Positions 21,584-32,385 of a stretch of DNA of 64,000 bases are shown here, one piece after another (position 1 is the first letter of the stretch; every line of letters begins with the position of its first letter). This stretch comes from Actinostola sp. cb2023 (lineage: Eukaryota; Cnidaria; Anthozoa; Actiniaria; Actinostolidae), in contig JAUJYZ010001262.1 in assembly GCA_033675265.1 (NCBI GenBank), positions 90,205 to 154,204 of the forward strand. The letters are read 5' to 3'. Both the position numbers and the translations under genes were made by a program. The notes beneath the pieces are model-generated. The model worked only from the letters and a program-made list of their open reading frames with translations, did not search any database and was not told the origin of the DNA.

Positions 21584-21723
21584 CGCCATTACGTCATTAT
21601 GTCAGCGGTCTCTCCCGACCGTGCAGGCGCCCCCGGCCGCCTTGTTGTTATCATCCATGTGCTTTCCAATAAACCGCCTCGTTCACGTTGTGGATTTATA
21701 TACTATTGTCTAACTTACTGGCG
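21584..21723 (+). repeat. 3' LTR, 140 bp
   Basis: Identical to the 5' LTR over all 140 positions compared by eye. Confidence 0.9.
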
Positions 21724-22669
21724 CTTCATGCTTCAAAAGAAGTAATTGCTTCGTTTTTCGTGAAAGACCATTGCTTTGGGGCTCGAGTAGTAGTCTTGGT
21801 GATGCCATCGGTTCGTTCTAGGGATGTCAGCTAGATCGGGCATTTCATGGATTTAGAGCTACGCTTTCCTGGGTTCTTGTGTTCCGTTGTACGATCGTTT
21901 TCCGACTGTTGTGTAGGCTGGCTCGTTACAAGACCATTGGCTGTAGTTCGTTAAATTCTTTTCACCAGTAAATATTGACGAATGCCGTTCCGAAAGGACC
22001 GGGAAAATAAAAGAACAATTGAAGCTTGAGCATACAACAAACCAACCGTCAACATGGCGGCCGGGAATAAACAGTCCGGCGTCACACGACCACTCCATAT
22101 TTGGAACATATCCCCTGCAGCGCTTCACTCTGATTGGCTAGAACACGGTTTTGAGCGCCATTTTCTTAGTGTTGTAACGGTTCTAGAAACTATAGAACTC
22201 TTTTAGTATTTTTATCGTGGAATAATCACTCTTTTCTTCAACCAAATCCCTGGAGAACGACATGGAACAATGGTATGTGTGACAGAGTGCTGTTTATCTA
22301 TAAACATACAGTGAAATTCAAGAATTTATGCTCATTTTAAAAGGTAAGATTCGATGCTGACATGAATTCCTGATCAAAGTTTCGATTGTATAATCGCAGT
22401 ATAAAGCTTATACACATTCAGAATACGGTATAAAGCTTTAATACATAACGTCATAAGCTTAATATACAGCAGACATATATTTCCTGCCAAAAGTGTCTAT
22501 AGACATCTACATGTACAATGTAGAATACATCTAGTGTCTATTATGTCTATACTCAGTACACCAACCTATTAAGCGGCTTGTTTTAAAAGTCCCGAATCAG
22601 TGGAGTTTCACCCATATAAACTCTGCACAAATTTGCTACCTCTATTAAGTGGTATATGTACAATGTATA
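21724..22669. other. Non-coding stretch 3' of the LTR element
   Basis: No recognisable coding or repeat structure to about 22440. After that, TACATGTA/TGTATAC words become frequent. A 89-codon minus-strand frame (21859-22128) has no recognisable features. Confidence 0.4.
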
Positions 22670-22903
22670 TACACTCAATTGCAGAAACGTTGTAGTATAC
22701 ATTTATACAACTATACAAAGCACAAAATAGTGCTGAAAATTATTGTTGTAGCCTTGTCAGATGCGATACTAATCTAAAATTGGTGTTTCAGATATATTAG
22801 AAGAAAATAAGCGATGTTTCTCACTTTGTATCTCATTAGATATCTTGTATTTCATTAGATATTTGTATAAATGTATACTACAACCTTTCTGCAATTGAGT
22901 GTA
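22670..22903. mobile_element. 234-bp mariner-type MITE
   Basis: The ends TACACTCAATTGCAGAAA and their complement form TIRs of about 45 bp (AACGTTGTAGTATACA inside), flanked by TA on both sides (22668-22669 and 22904-22905). No coding capacity. Confidence 0.8.
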
Positions 22904-23210
22904 TACATAATATACTCTATATCCACTACATGCTGCTTACTAGTGCTGTATATACATGTAGACATTGCAATATATTTGTTTATAAATAATATAAACTATG
23001 TGTACCTCCCAAGAATGCACGATTTGATTGGTTGCTGAGCGTGTATTATTATGTAACAGATGCACAGAGCAGTGAAAACAATGCAGAAAGCCTGTTTAAA
23101 ACTACATTGCGTTCTTCTATACTGTATATATATTTTTATATGTACAATTGCAGAATATACAAATAGACACATACCATATATGTACTGTATGTACACTGAC
23201 AGTATACATT

Positions 23211-23311
23211 AGCCGGAGAAAACAGCTGTCTCTCATCACGTACATCAATTCCTAGGTGGAATCAATGTATGCGATGAGCTAGACAGCTGTTAATTTTAAT
23301 TCTCAGGCTAT
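23211..23311. mobile_element. About 100-bp foldback MITE
   Basis: TAGCCGGAGAA at the left and TTCTCAGGCTA at the right. The inner arms ACAGCTGTCTCTCATCACG and GCGATGAGCTAGACAGCTGT are also inverted. Confidence 0.65.
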
Positions 23312-23362
23312 ATGTACCGACAGTATACATATGATATAGTATATACAATGTATAGACAGTAT

Positions 23363-23521
23363 ACACCGAATCGAAATATGGCGACCAATTTGAATAACTA
23401 TTGTTCTGGTCTGACCAACCTCGTGTTCACGTGGAAAGACAAAAGCGTTTTCACATGAATGAGAGGTTGGTCAGTCAGGAACAAAGTTATTCAAATTGGT
23501 CGCCATATTTCGATTCGGTGT
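23363..23521. mobile_element. 159-bp foldback MITE with TA duplication
   Basis: The 37-bp outer arms are perfect (ACACCGAATCGAAATATGGC and its complement). An inner GGTCTGACCAACCTC pairs with GAGGTTGGTCAGTC. The flanks fit a TA target. The mariner class is inferred. Confidence 0.85.
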
Positions 23522-23939
23522 ATAGCCATGCTATTTCAATTGTATATTACATACATGCCATGGTTCACTTTGCCTATTTACAAATTTGATTTCATATTTG
23601 ACACTTTTCTGTTTTTCTTCAATAGAGTGAAGCATAAATAAATCTAACACAATCATGGTGCTTGGACAAATGGATGCAAAAGAGGTCAAAAAAGTGATAG
23701 CTACAATGTAGCACTAAGTGAACAGTCTACAAAATAGTATTGAAATATTTTTATTTAAGTTAAGAATTATAGCTTAATATTATACCTTATTATTTTTGTC
23801 GTGCAATCGTCATTCAACGTTTTTTGAAATAGCGCATTGTATTTTAAATTCACTCGATATACAATATGCACAGGATTTTTTGTGGACAGATGAGGTTTGA
23901 GTGAATGAATACGAGGAAAAAATGACACAAGTGCATAGT

Positions 23940-24080
23940 ACAGTCGAAGCTCTCGTAAGCGACCACTTCAGGAATTCGAAAAAGTGGTAATAACTAGATC
24001 AGAGCTGTTGTCGCTTAAATGAGATGGACCGCGCGCTGAAACAACATAGGCTGGTCGCTTATGAGAGCTTAATATTACTG
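23940..24080. mobile_element. Tc1/mariner-like MITE
   Basis: The left end CAGTCGAAGCTCTCGTAAGC and the right end GCTTATGAGAGCTT...TACTG are inverted around about 100 bp with a second inner AAGTGG/CCACTT pair. A TA precedes the left end. Confidence 0.65.
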
Positions 24081-24842
24081 CAAGCCGCCAGGCGAGCAGC
24101 GAAACTAATCTTGATGGAGTTCCTGTGTCATGTTTGGTCATGTGGGATCTGGGCACTGGGACAAGGGTGGGAATGAGAATCAATAGATATATGGGAGGGA
24201 AATAGGTTTCTTGTAAGCTAAAACACATGACAGTAATAAAGTTATTATTATTATTATACTGCATTTTTATTATTTTATATTACCACTAATGTGCCTTGCT
24301 GACAAGGGACAGCCACATGTATGCATTGAAAGCTACATTTCACATGTATGCATTGAAAGCTACATGTATGGCAGTGTACAACTCGCAGCACTTCACTTTC
24401 TACCAGAAACGACTAGTTTAAGCTCTTGTGATGTATTGTAATACGTAAGCACGATACCTGCACATTGCTACAATATTTAGTATGATATGCACTTGCAAAC
24501 AACGTTTCACACAACAATGCACATAGTTTGCGTCTAAGACTTATTGAAGAAGTTATTGAGTATTGACTAATACGACTCAGCCTCTGGAGTGATTTAGAGT
24601 TTTGCTTTTGTTATAGTCAATCAGCTTGCAGCATTCAGCTAGTGCTCATGCAGTGGAATAGAACTACACACTGTACACGGATAAAATAATAATAACTGTA
24701 CAAGTAACTGTAGAATAGACTACAAATGACCTCGTATTATTTTATATTTAATTAAAGCTTTTACAATATTTCTACATATTTTATTGATTATGCAGTGTTT
24801 GTCTCTGACTTCCTACATCTTGTTTGAATCTTATCTCAGTGA
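24081..24842. other. Non-coding stretch
   Basis: A (TTA)n tract lies at 24240-24260 and a 27-bp direct repeat (CACATGTATGCATTGAAAGC) at 24314 and 24341. Otherwise nothing recognisable. Confidence 0.4.
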
Positions 24843-25025
24843 AAACCGTGAATGCTGGCATTTGCTGAAACCGTGAATCTTGGCATTTGCCGAAATTTGG
24901 AATGCTGGCATTTGCCGACATCGTGAATCTTGGCATTTGCCGAAATTTTGAATGCTGGCATTTGCCGACATCGTGAATCTTGGCATTTGCCGAAATTTTG
25001 AATGCTGGCATTTGCCAGCAATTCA
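24843..25025. repeat. Second 50-bp tandem array with GGCATTTGCC every 25 bp
   Basis: AATGCTGGCA recurs at 24851, 24901, 24951 and 25001, exactly 50 bp apart, alternating with AATCTTGGCATTTGCCGAAA 25 bp out of step. It has the same 10-bp palindromic core and the same 25/50-bp spacing as the array at 14760-15080, but the spacer sequence is different. Confidence 0.9.
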
Positions 25026-25299
25026 TTGGTTCGAAGTAAATTCTGCAATTTCGATCCGTTCGATGTTCAAGGTCGAATAACATGATTTCTTCAACGGCTA
25101 AATACATATTTGGAGTGAACTACACTGTGTTTTAGCAAGGAATACAATCATTAAACATATTCAACCGTGTTTCAATTCATTTCTACTTAGAATGACAATA
25201 TAATCTTTGCGAATATGCAGATTCATAACTCTAAAGTTGTAGAAACCGCATATGATTATCAAGGATCAACTTCCATGCGGACCGAAAAGGAAGCAAACT

Positions 25300-25502
25300 G
25301 CTGCAACGTCATTGGTCGAAATAAACAACAACCTTTATCACTTCGCTTGATGCAAATCTAACTTAAAATTGCACCTACGCGATTGGTCGAAACCGAAAAC
25401 AATGCCTAACATGGTATATTAATGCTAAAGTTTTTCAAAGTCATCACTACCAAACTATCAGTTCAACAGTTCAACACCTAAACACTCCAAACAATCAATA
25501 AT
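25300..25502 (+). promoter_or_regulatory. Putative promoter of the gene at 25503
   Basis: Two inverted CCAAT boxes in the context ATTGGTCGAA lie at about 25311 and 25381, followed by a TATA-like GGTATATTAATG at 25412, about 90 bp before the ATG. The same ATTGGTCGAA motif forms the core of the array downstream of the gene. Confidence 0.5.
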
Positions 25503-26169
25503 ATGGCAGCAAGACGATCGACACCATCGAAGTCACCATCGAAGGCACCTGGCGTGCAATACATCAATCAGTTTCCAAAGTGGCTTCTGGTGCCATATGG
25601 CCCCGCCGATTGCCAACCGTCGACAAACGCCGTTTGTCGACGACTTGTATGGAACATTTCAGGAGGATTCCTGAAGCCATGAGTGAATTCAGTGATTCGT
25701 GGGAGACGAACATCCACGCGGCCCTAGATCATGACCTGCTAGACGAGAAAATGGCCAAGAAAGTGGGAAAGGCGCTCAAGAAAACCACCACGTTGTTGCT
25801 ACCGTTCAACCTCAAAGAAAAACGCCAGCCGTCCAAGAAAGATGTGAAAAAGCTGCTTAATCATATGGTGGACGACAAATTCGGCGCGGAGGCAGTCGAT
25901 CAACTGTTCCTGCTCGGCCACCAGCTCTACACACTCGGCAGCCACTACCTAGCAACACGCTACCTATTGAGGCCTATGCCAACAAAATGGACTTGCTGTC
26001 CAGAAACGATAATGACTTCAAAGAAGATCCCACGTTAAAGAGCCTGATTAAAGTTTACCAACAGGAGCTATCTACAGCCTCAACTAGAGATGCCGGACCG
26101 AGACAGGCAAAGAGAAACTTAGCGGCAATGTTCGAAGAACAAGACGACGAGGAGCAAGACACTGACTAA
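25503..26169 (+). pseudogene. Unrecognised intronless gene, about 220 codons, two frameshifts
   Basis: ATG 25503 opens a frame (MAARRSTPSKSPSKAPGV, then PKWLLVPYGPADCQPSTN) that gives way near 25678 to a second frame (MSEFSDSWETN, LDEKMAKKVGKALKKTTTLL, KKDVKKLLNHMVDDKFGAEA). Near 25970 a third frame takes over (YANKMDLLSRNDNDF...) and ends in an acidic tail, FEEQDDEEQDTD, at TAA 26167-26169. Base composition is clearly richer in G+C than the surroundings, as expected of coding DNA. An AATAAA lies at about 26323. The family is not recognised: a basic N-terminus, a Lys-rich helical middle and an acidic C-terminus suggest a nucleic-acid-binding or capsid-like protein, but that is guesswork. Lack of introns fits a retrogene or a mobile-element or virus-derived gene. 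Confidence 0.5.
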
Positions 26170-26520
26170 GGAACTAAACTGTGCTTTTCAGCGCATCATT
26201 TGAACTATCGATACTTCATCGAAGTGACATTGACATTATAGTAGTCAAACTTTTATTGAGCATGTTACATTGACTTTTCATAGTTTTCATATATTACATT
26301 TTGTAAGCTTTTACTACCTTTTAATAAATTTATTGGACGAAAAAATAACTTGTGCTTTTATGTCTCCATAATAATGACAACATAGATATATATACACACG
26401 CAAAGTGAGAAATAATCACTTCATAAATAATAATACATACCAAGTTTGAAATAAAAACTTGGAGTTCATAGATAGAAACATGGCAAGTGAGAAATAATCA
26501 CTTTACAAAAACCAGTAGAA

Positions 26521-26780
26521 ATTCAGTGTTGATATTTTCTCGCTTTGTGATTGGTCGAACATTCTGTGTTGACATTTTCTCGCTTTCTCATTGGTTGAAG
26601 ATTCTGTGTTGACATTTTCTCGCTTTCTCATTGGTCGAACATTCAGTGTTGACATTTTCTCGCTTTCTCATTGGTCGAACATTCTGTGTTGACATTTTCT
26701 CGCTTTCTCATTGGTCGAAGATTCAGTGTTGACATTTTCTCGCTTTCTGATTGGTCGAACATTCTGTGTTGACATTTTCT
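26521..26780. repeat. 40-bp tandem array carrying CCAAT boxes
   Basis: ATTCTGTGTT or ATTCAGTGTT recurs at 26521, 26561, 26601, 26641, 26681, 26721 and 26761, exactly 40 bp apart. Each unit reads GTTGACATTTTCTCGCTTTC followed by ATTGGTCGAA. It lies 200 bp past the polyadenylation signal of the gene at 25503 and shares its promoter motif. Confidence 0.9.
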
Positions 26781-27467
26781 GAAACTCATCCAGTCGCATC
26801 ATGCTAATCTAACTTAAAACGTTGTAACTCCTTCCAAACTTGTCCGTTTCAATTCAAACTTGCACAGTATCTCTCTACATATTAAACATAACAATGTTTC
26901 TTTCATGGTTTTGTAGTAGTTCGCGTCTTCGCCGCTCAACCCCCTGTTTAAAAAAAACCCTGGATCCTGTGTTTGCTTATTAAAATGCTTTCCATATACA
27001 ATTGTATTTACTACAGAGAATTGTAACGGATAGAGGCGTAATTTGGAGAACTGTTCAAGGCTTTTGTAGACGCTTGGAGTTGGATCTTTACTTACAACAA
27101 TGCCATTTTAATATGAGGAAGAGAGATTACTGTTCAAAGTACTTTAGAACATCGTGGAGAGCATATTTTCACAGTTTGGCTTGCAAATCAGCCGGTGAGT
27201 ACGAGTAATTTGTAACATTTCTCTGCTGTTGTTTGTGTTAATTTTATTCACTACAGAGAATTGTTTATTTGATAGAGGCATAATCGACATGTTTTAATAC
27301 TATTACTAACAGTTAGTAACAGTCAGTAGATATAACCAATGCTACAAATTTACATTTAAATTTAAGTCTATATAAGTTTAATCAATATTGCCATTTGCAA
27401 TCACTTTGATTTTGTTTTGGCTATTTTAAAATCTGATCATTAGCTGTGACCAAATCGTCTTTTATGG
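26781..27467. other. Non-coding stretch
   Basis: CACTACAGAGAATTG occurs twice (27010 and 27249), followed by a shared GATAGAGGC word. A 68-codon frame (27002-27208) has no recognisable motif. No gene is claimed. Confidence 0.4.
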
Positions 27468-27880
27468 TGAGACCTCCAGTCTTGGTAACTCATGTCTAGT
27501 GCATATATATATTGCTTGATTGCATTTTAGACTGTAGTATTGTTTAAATGTTTTGTGGAGTATAGTTCTAATCTGTGATCGAGGTAAATGTGCGTTGAGT
27601 GTGAGACCTCGAGTCTTGGTAACTCATGTCTGGGACATATTGCTTGATTGCATTTTAGACTGTAGTATTGTTTAAATGTTTTGTGGAGTATAGTTCTAAT
27701 CTGTGATCGAGGTAAATGTGCGTTGAGTATGAGACCTCGAGTCTTGGTAACTCATGTCTGGGGCATATTGCTTGATTGCATTTTAGACTGTAGTATTGTT
27801 TAAATGTTTTGTGGAGTATAGTTCTAATCTGTGATCGAGGTAAATGTGCGTTGAGTGTGAGACTTCGAGTCTCTGACTAT
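27468..27880. repeat. About 129-bp tandem repeat, three and a part copies
   Basis: GAGACCTCGAGTCTTGGTAA (first copy: CCAGTC) starts units at about 27469, 27602, 27731 and 27859. Each holds TTAGACTGTAGTATTG and GTGATCGAGGTAAATGTGCG. Successive copies differ at only a few positions, so the expansion is recent. Confidence 0.85.
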
Positions 27881-29835
27881 TGTCTTTTCCAATAATGCAT
27901 TTTCATCATTTGTAGTACAAATCGGTACTTACAGTAAAATCAAATTGTTTGCAATGATTTATTGAATTGTTTGATGCTGATTAAATATCATGAAGTCAAT
28001 TCTAAGCATTTATGTTTCAGTAATGCCTGAAATTGAGATGTTAACATTTTCATTATGAAGTAATCATCAACTATTGTTTATAATTTCTGACTTAACTGGC
28101 ATCACATGCATTATAAATTGGTTCTAATTGATTATACATATTTTTATGATAATATTCCTTTCAGAGGACCAGTAACATTGATGGGAATTAATGTCCAAGA
28201 TGCACCTAATGTTTATTAAATTTTGATAGATGTTTATGTGTAACATCCATAGATATGTAGATGAGAAAGTACATACTGTAAATGATCTGTACAAATAGGA
28301 ACCAAAACCTCTAATTAATACCAATTCATTTTTTAAACATAGCTTGTTTGGAATTATCATGCTGTGAACTGAAAATGCATGCAGATTCAATTGATCACAA
28401 AAGTGGCTGTTGCCTCTATCAGGCTTTGAACTAGCATTAATTCTGGCCCGTAGCCTTGCAGTAGTGACGATAACTGACTGATGTTGCCTTGCATGGTAAA
28501 ATGTATCTTTCTTTTGGGGGGTGGGGATAGAGAATATATGTCAATTTGAAACTGTGATTATAGTAACTTGAATGTGAATAAATGTGCTTTTCAAATACAT
28601 ATGTTCATTGAGAAAGACTGTGTTAATTGTCTACAATTTTATCAGGGATTCCCAAACAGTTCCAAAGAAATCTGTTTCAGTTCCTATTTGCAACCAAAAC
28701 AGACCTTTAAGGTGGTGCGAATTGGTCCACAATTACAGGACTGAAATAGCAGTTTCTAAAGGGCTGAAACAACCCTATTTTGGTATCATTTCAGACCTAC
28801 TCAAACCCAAATCAGACCTGCTCAAATCCAAATCAGCCCCAGTCAAACCCAAATCAATACCTATGTTTTCCAATTCAGCCCTTCTATGTTCTGTTTTAGC
28901 ACCTTTTGGGGGACCAGTTCAGCCACTAAAATCAGAGCCAAATCAGCCCCCATACAGAAGGTCTAAAACAGCCCCTAAATTTAACCCATATTTTACTCAA
29001 CGTTTTGGCCCCATTTTTGGGGCTGAAACAGACCTATCGAATTTACAGTGTACGATTACGAAATCAAAACATTTTTACATGAAAGATAAGATGATCAAAC
29101 CACTGAATGAATAAAATTCAGAATCTCTATCACGTGTATATCTCAGAAGCTATGAATAGAAATCTCAAGAGTGTCGCAGTACAGGGTCGATCGCAGTTTA
29201 ATGGGAAGAAATTTCAATTCTTTTATTCACACATATAAAGAATTCTTTTATATTTTATACTTTTATATTTTTATAAAGAATTATTTATATTTTATACTTT
29301 TATATGTTTTTATATAAATAATTATTTTAATCACACATATATATTCACGTAAACATTAAATACACCACATTTTCTTTAAAATCACCATGCAAAAATATAC
29401 GACGGCACTTCACTTAGTTGATCGAACCAAATGACTAGTTTATGATTGATATTCTTACAATATTTCGGCCTAGCTTGTAATATTGTGAAATTACTGTTAC
29501 ATGATTTAATACTGACGATTCTGCAATAGGGTCGTCTCGTAGACGAAAATCATACTCGCTGTCCAGGCGAAACTAGCATACTGTAAGAGTATTGAGACAA
29601 AGAAGGAAGAAGTAGATTATAACAATAATAATAATATCGGGACTTTGGTACACATACAATGTACATGAGTATAATCCAATAATATTTTACAGAAGTTCAT
29701 AATAATTAAATGTATATGAATGAAACTATAACTATAAGAATAGCACTATGACTATGTAAGAATATAACTAATAAATTATCCAAAGAAACATCTAGACGTT
29801 CACAATAGATTCGTAACATTTCATGATTTGATATA
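27881..29835. other. Non-coding stretch with an 'aatcagccc' word repeat
   Basis: 28640-29050 is built from variations of CCCAAATCAGNCC and GTCTGAAACAG words. It gives a 176-codon frame (28584-29114) of repeated KPKS units, judged not to be a real gene because the repetition is at the DNA word level. 29220-29340 is very AT-rich. Nothing else is recognised. Confidence 0.45.
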
Positions 29836-30150
29836 TATTAGAAAAAGAAAGGAAGAAAGAAAGATAGAGAGAGAAAGGCGAAAGGAAGGAAGAAAGATAG
29901 AGAGAGAAATGCGAAAGGAAGGAAGAAAAAAACCCCAGAGAAACAGAAGAAAGAAAAAGAGAAAAAGAGAAAAAGAAAGGAACGGGACTGAATACAACCA
30001 TTCCCGAATTTCACTGGGGATCATTTCAGAGCCAGTCTGGGGATCATTTCGGGTCCGGGATCATTTCGGAGCCAGTCTAGACACTTTGGGGATCATTTCG
30101 GAGCCAGGGATCATTTCGGAGCCAGGGATCATTTCGGGTCCTGTACAGAA
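29836..30150. repeat. Purine microsatellite followed by a GGGATCATTTCGG word repeat
   Basis: 29836-29985 is a GAAAG/GGAAG purine tract. 30015-30150 repeats GGGATCATTTCGGAGCCAG and GGGATCATTTCGGGTCC at least six times with irregular spacing. Confidence 0.8.
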
Positions 30151-30829
30151 CCTGTAAATCCAACTTAAAGGCAAGTTTAAGTTCTATTTAAGTTTAGCGT
30201 AAATCTACCGTAAAGTTCACAACTATCTAAAGTTACGCTATCTTTAGGTTCACTTTATGCCTGGAGTGCGTAAAGCTGAACTTTACACAGCTTTAATTAT
30301 GCTTAAATGCAGCTTAAAGTTGAGTTAAGAACTTTAAGCAGCTTTAAGCAAAGTTTAAAGTAGCTTAAATCTAGTTTTTCGTGCTGTGAATATCAAAACA
30401 GAAGGAAATCTACAAAGTCAATGCAAAGGATATTCTATTTCACTTATTTTCTTTATTTTTCAGACAATGAAGTATTATATTATTTGGCAATTTTCTCTGA
30501 TTTTCAGTATGCTCTACTTCGGCGTAAACCTCCATTAGTTTACATTTGACACGGTTTTCTTTGTTATTCATAGGGCTTTATCTCCGATATTGACCGGTTG
30601 AACAATAGAATTGAATTGAATTGCTCATTATGAATTCACCGGGATGTATCCATATACAGCCCTGGGTTGTATATGGATACATCCCGGTGAATTCATAATG
30701 AGCAAATGCTATTCAATTCTACTCATAGTATTCATGGTATTCATAATATTCATGCTAAATAACACTCCAAAAAATACCAGAAAATGCCTCAGATTGCTTC
30801 TTGCGAAAACCTTGTCAAATGTAAACTAA
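30151..30829. other. Non-coding stretch with a perfect 38-bp hairpin
   Basis: 30170-30370 repeats AACTTTAA/TTTAAGCT words. Arms 30621-30658 and 30668-30705 are perfectly inverted (TTGCTCATTATGAATTCACC...) around a 9-base loop. Otherwise nothing is seen. Confidence 0.6.
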
Positions 30830-32282
30830 GGGCGCGTCCACACTGGGGTTCTAGATCGATCTGAGATCGATCTGAGATCGATCTAGGTCAAATGCGAGCT
30901 AAGTGTGAAAGCACTTTTTTTTCTAGATCGATCTCAGATCGATCTACAACTCCAGTGTGAACGCTCCCTCAGATCGATCTGAGATCGATCTCAGATCGAT
31001 CCAAGTGTGAACGCAACTGAGCGAGCTAGAAGTGGGCTATGTTGATATAATTAGAAATGTCAGCTATTTTATAGTAACGTTTTATTTAATATTCCCCGTA
31101 GGGCTTGTCAGTCACAATTTACATTTTTTAAGAAATGCGAAAATAGACGGTCATTTATTGTATCACGGCTCGTACGGTGATGGAAAAGCCGCGTATAGCA
31201 CAGTTCCGTGTGAACGGAACGCCTAAACGTACAACTTTTTGAACTGTTACAAATTCGTCCGGTACCGTATAGACGGCCGGGGCCTCATATTTAGGTTGGA
31301 TGTTCAAAGCGCGACAACTGAAACGAGATATAATAGCGCTTTTTGAGCAAACTTGAAATAATCCAAATTATTATTTGTATTTCCTGCGGGGACTCAAATA
31401 TATCACCGCGTAAACTGCCACTTATAAGCCCTGGGCTTATATACAAGTTCGTAATGGTTTATGCCGGGTGGGCTTATAAACGGCAATTGTTGTTGTTTGA
31501 AAGTATATGGGCCTATAACCGGGAAGGCTTATAAGCTGGGGGAGGGGGCGGTATGGCCTTATTTTGAGCGTTCACCCAACAGTACCCACGTGCAGGACTT
31601 GCGACATTTTGGGCGAGCGCTTAATTGCAAGCACCTTTTCGCAAGACAAGTCACACGATTTTTCTGTTGAAGTCATAAACGGCCTACACAAACCAAAGCT
31701 ATGTAGACTACACTAGACAGCGCCATCTAAGCCTGGTCATTTTCAAAAGCAATATACGACACGTTTACAAGCAGCAAAGGCGTTTGATTCTAATGATCCC
31801 GCAATGTTGTGGTAGTAGAAAATCACGAATAATCACGTGAATCACTCGAGCGTACATGTCGAGCGTACTGCTCATGACGCGGTTTTCATGTTCACAACTA
31901 ATTTACATATAAGCAGAATCACGACCATATAAAAACGAGTTAATACGAAATCGTTCTACTAACATTGAAAATTTTCACCATAGAGCGAATCTAGCTCAGA
32001 GAAACAGAAAAAAGAAAGAAAACAAAATAATTATTGATACTACTTTTGATATGGGATTCGAACCCGAGACTTCTGCGTCGTAGACCAACGTCTTACCTAT
32101 TCTCCCAAAAATAACAACTTTTCAAGTATCCAGTGTGAACGCAAATCCAAAGTGGACTCAGATCGATCTCAGATCGATCTGAGATCGATCTGAGATCGAT
32201 CCAAGTGTGAACGCAATTGTTTTTTCTAGATCGATCTCAGATCGATCTCAGATCGATCTAGAACCCCAGTGTGAACGCGCCC
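30830..32282. mobile_element. Harbinger-like TIR element with AGATCGATCT-rich ends
   Basis: The left end GGGCGCGTCCACACTGGGGT and the right end (its near complement) are flanked by TAA (30827-30829 and 32283-32285), the 3-bp TWA-type duplication of PIF/Harbinger. Subterminal DNA on both sides consists of tandem AGATCGATCT palindromes joined by GAG or CAG (11-bp steps), plus 'AAGTGTGAACGCAA' words. The inside (31030-32040) holds no recognisable transposase, so it is non-autonomous or decayed. Confidence 0.8.
32048..32108 (-). repeat. tRNA-like sequence (pseudo-tRNA or SINE head)
   Basis: On the minus strand a perfect B box (GGTTCGAATCC) lies downstream of an A-box-like TAGGTAAGACG. Anticodon arm pairing is poor, so it is probably not a working tRNA. 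Confidence 0.35.
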
Positions 32283-32290
32283 TAAGTCAG

Positions 32291-32385
32291 ATAAATACCT
32301 CGAACGTCGGCAATAAGCCTATAAATCCCGCGGGCCTACGGCCCTCGGGATTTATAGGCTTATTGCCGACGTTCGAGGTATTTAT
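32291..32385. repeat. Perfect 40-bp inverted repeat
   Basis: Arms 32291-32330 and 32346-32385 are exact complements (ATAAATACCTCGAACGTCGG...), with a 15-base GC-rich loop. It abuts the right end of the Harbinger-like element. Confidence 0.9.

Larger units (their letters stand above)
17419..21723 (+). mobile_element. LTR retrotransposon (Ty3/gypsy-like) lacking RT and integrase cores
   Basis: Two identical 140-bp LTRs (17419-17558 and 21584-21723) flank 4.0 kb holding gag-protease and a fused RNase H / integrase-end frame. A TGGTGGCAGCAACGATCC primer-binding-site candidate directly follows the 5' LTR, and a polypurine stretch precedes the 3' LTR. The segments that should encode the RT palm/fingers and the integrase DDE core are absent, so the element cannot copy itself alone. 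Identical LTRs imply recent mobilisation in trans. No clear target duplication is seen beyond CTT on both sides. Confidence 0.85.

Noticed and set aside
14760..25025. CRISPR-like arrays
   Set aside because: The regular 50-bp arrays have no unique spacers; both halves of the unit are repeated, and the genome is eukaryotic.
28584..29114. 176-codon frame with KPKS repeats
   Set aside because: The DNA is a word repeat (AAATCAGCCC variants), and the peptide only mirrors it; no start context, domain or codon bias.
29792..30157. Open frames over the GAAAG tract
   Set aside because: Purine microsatellite; frames on both strands are by-products.
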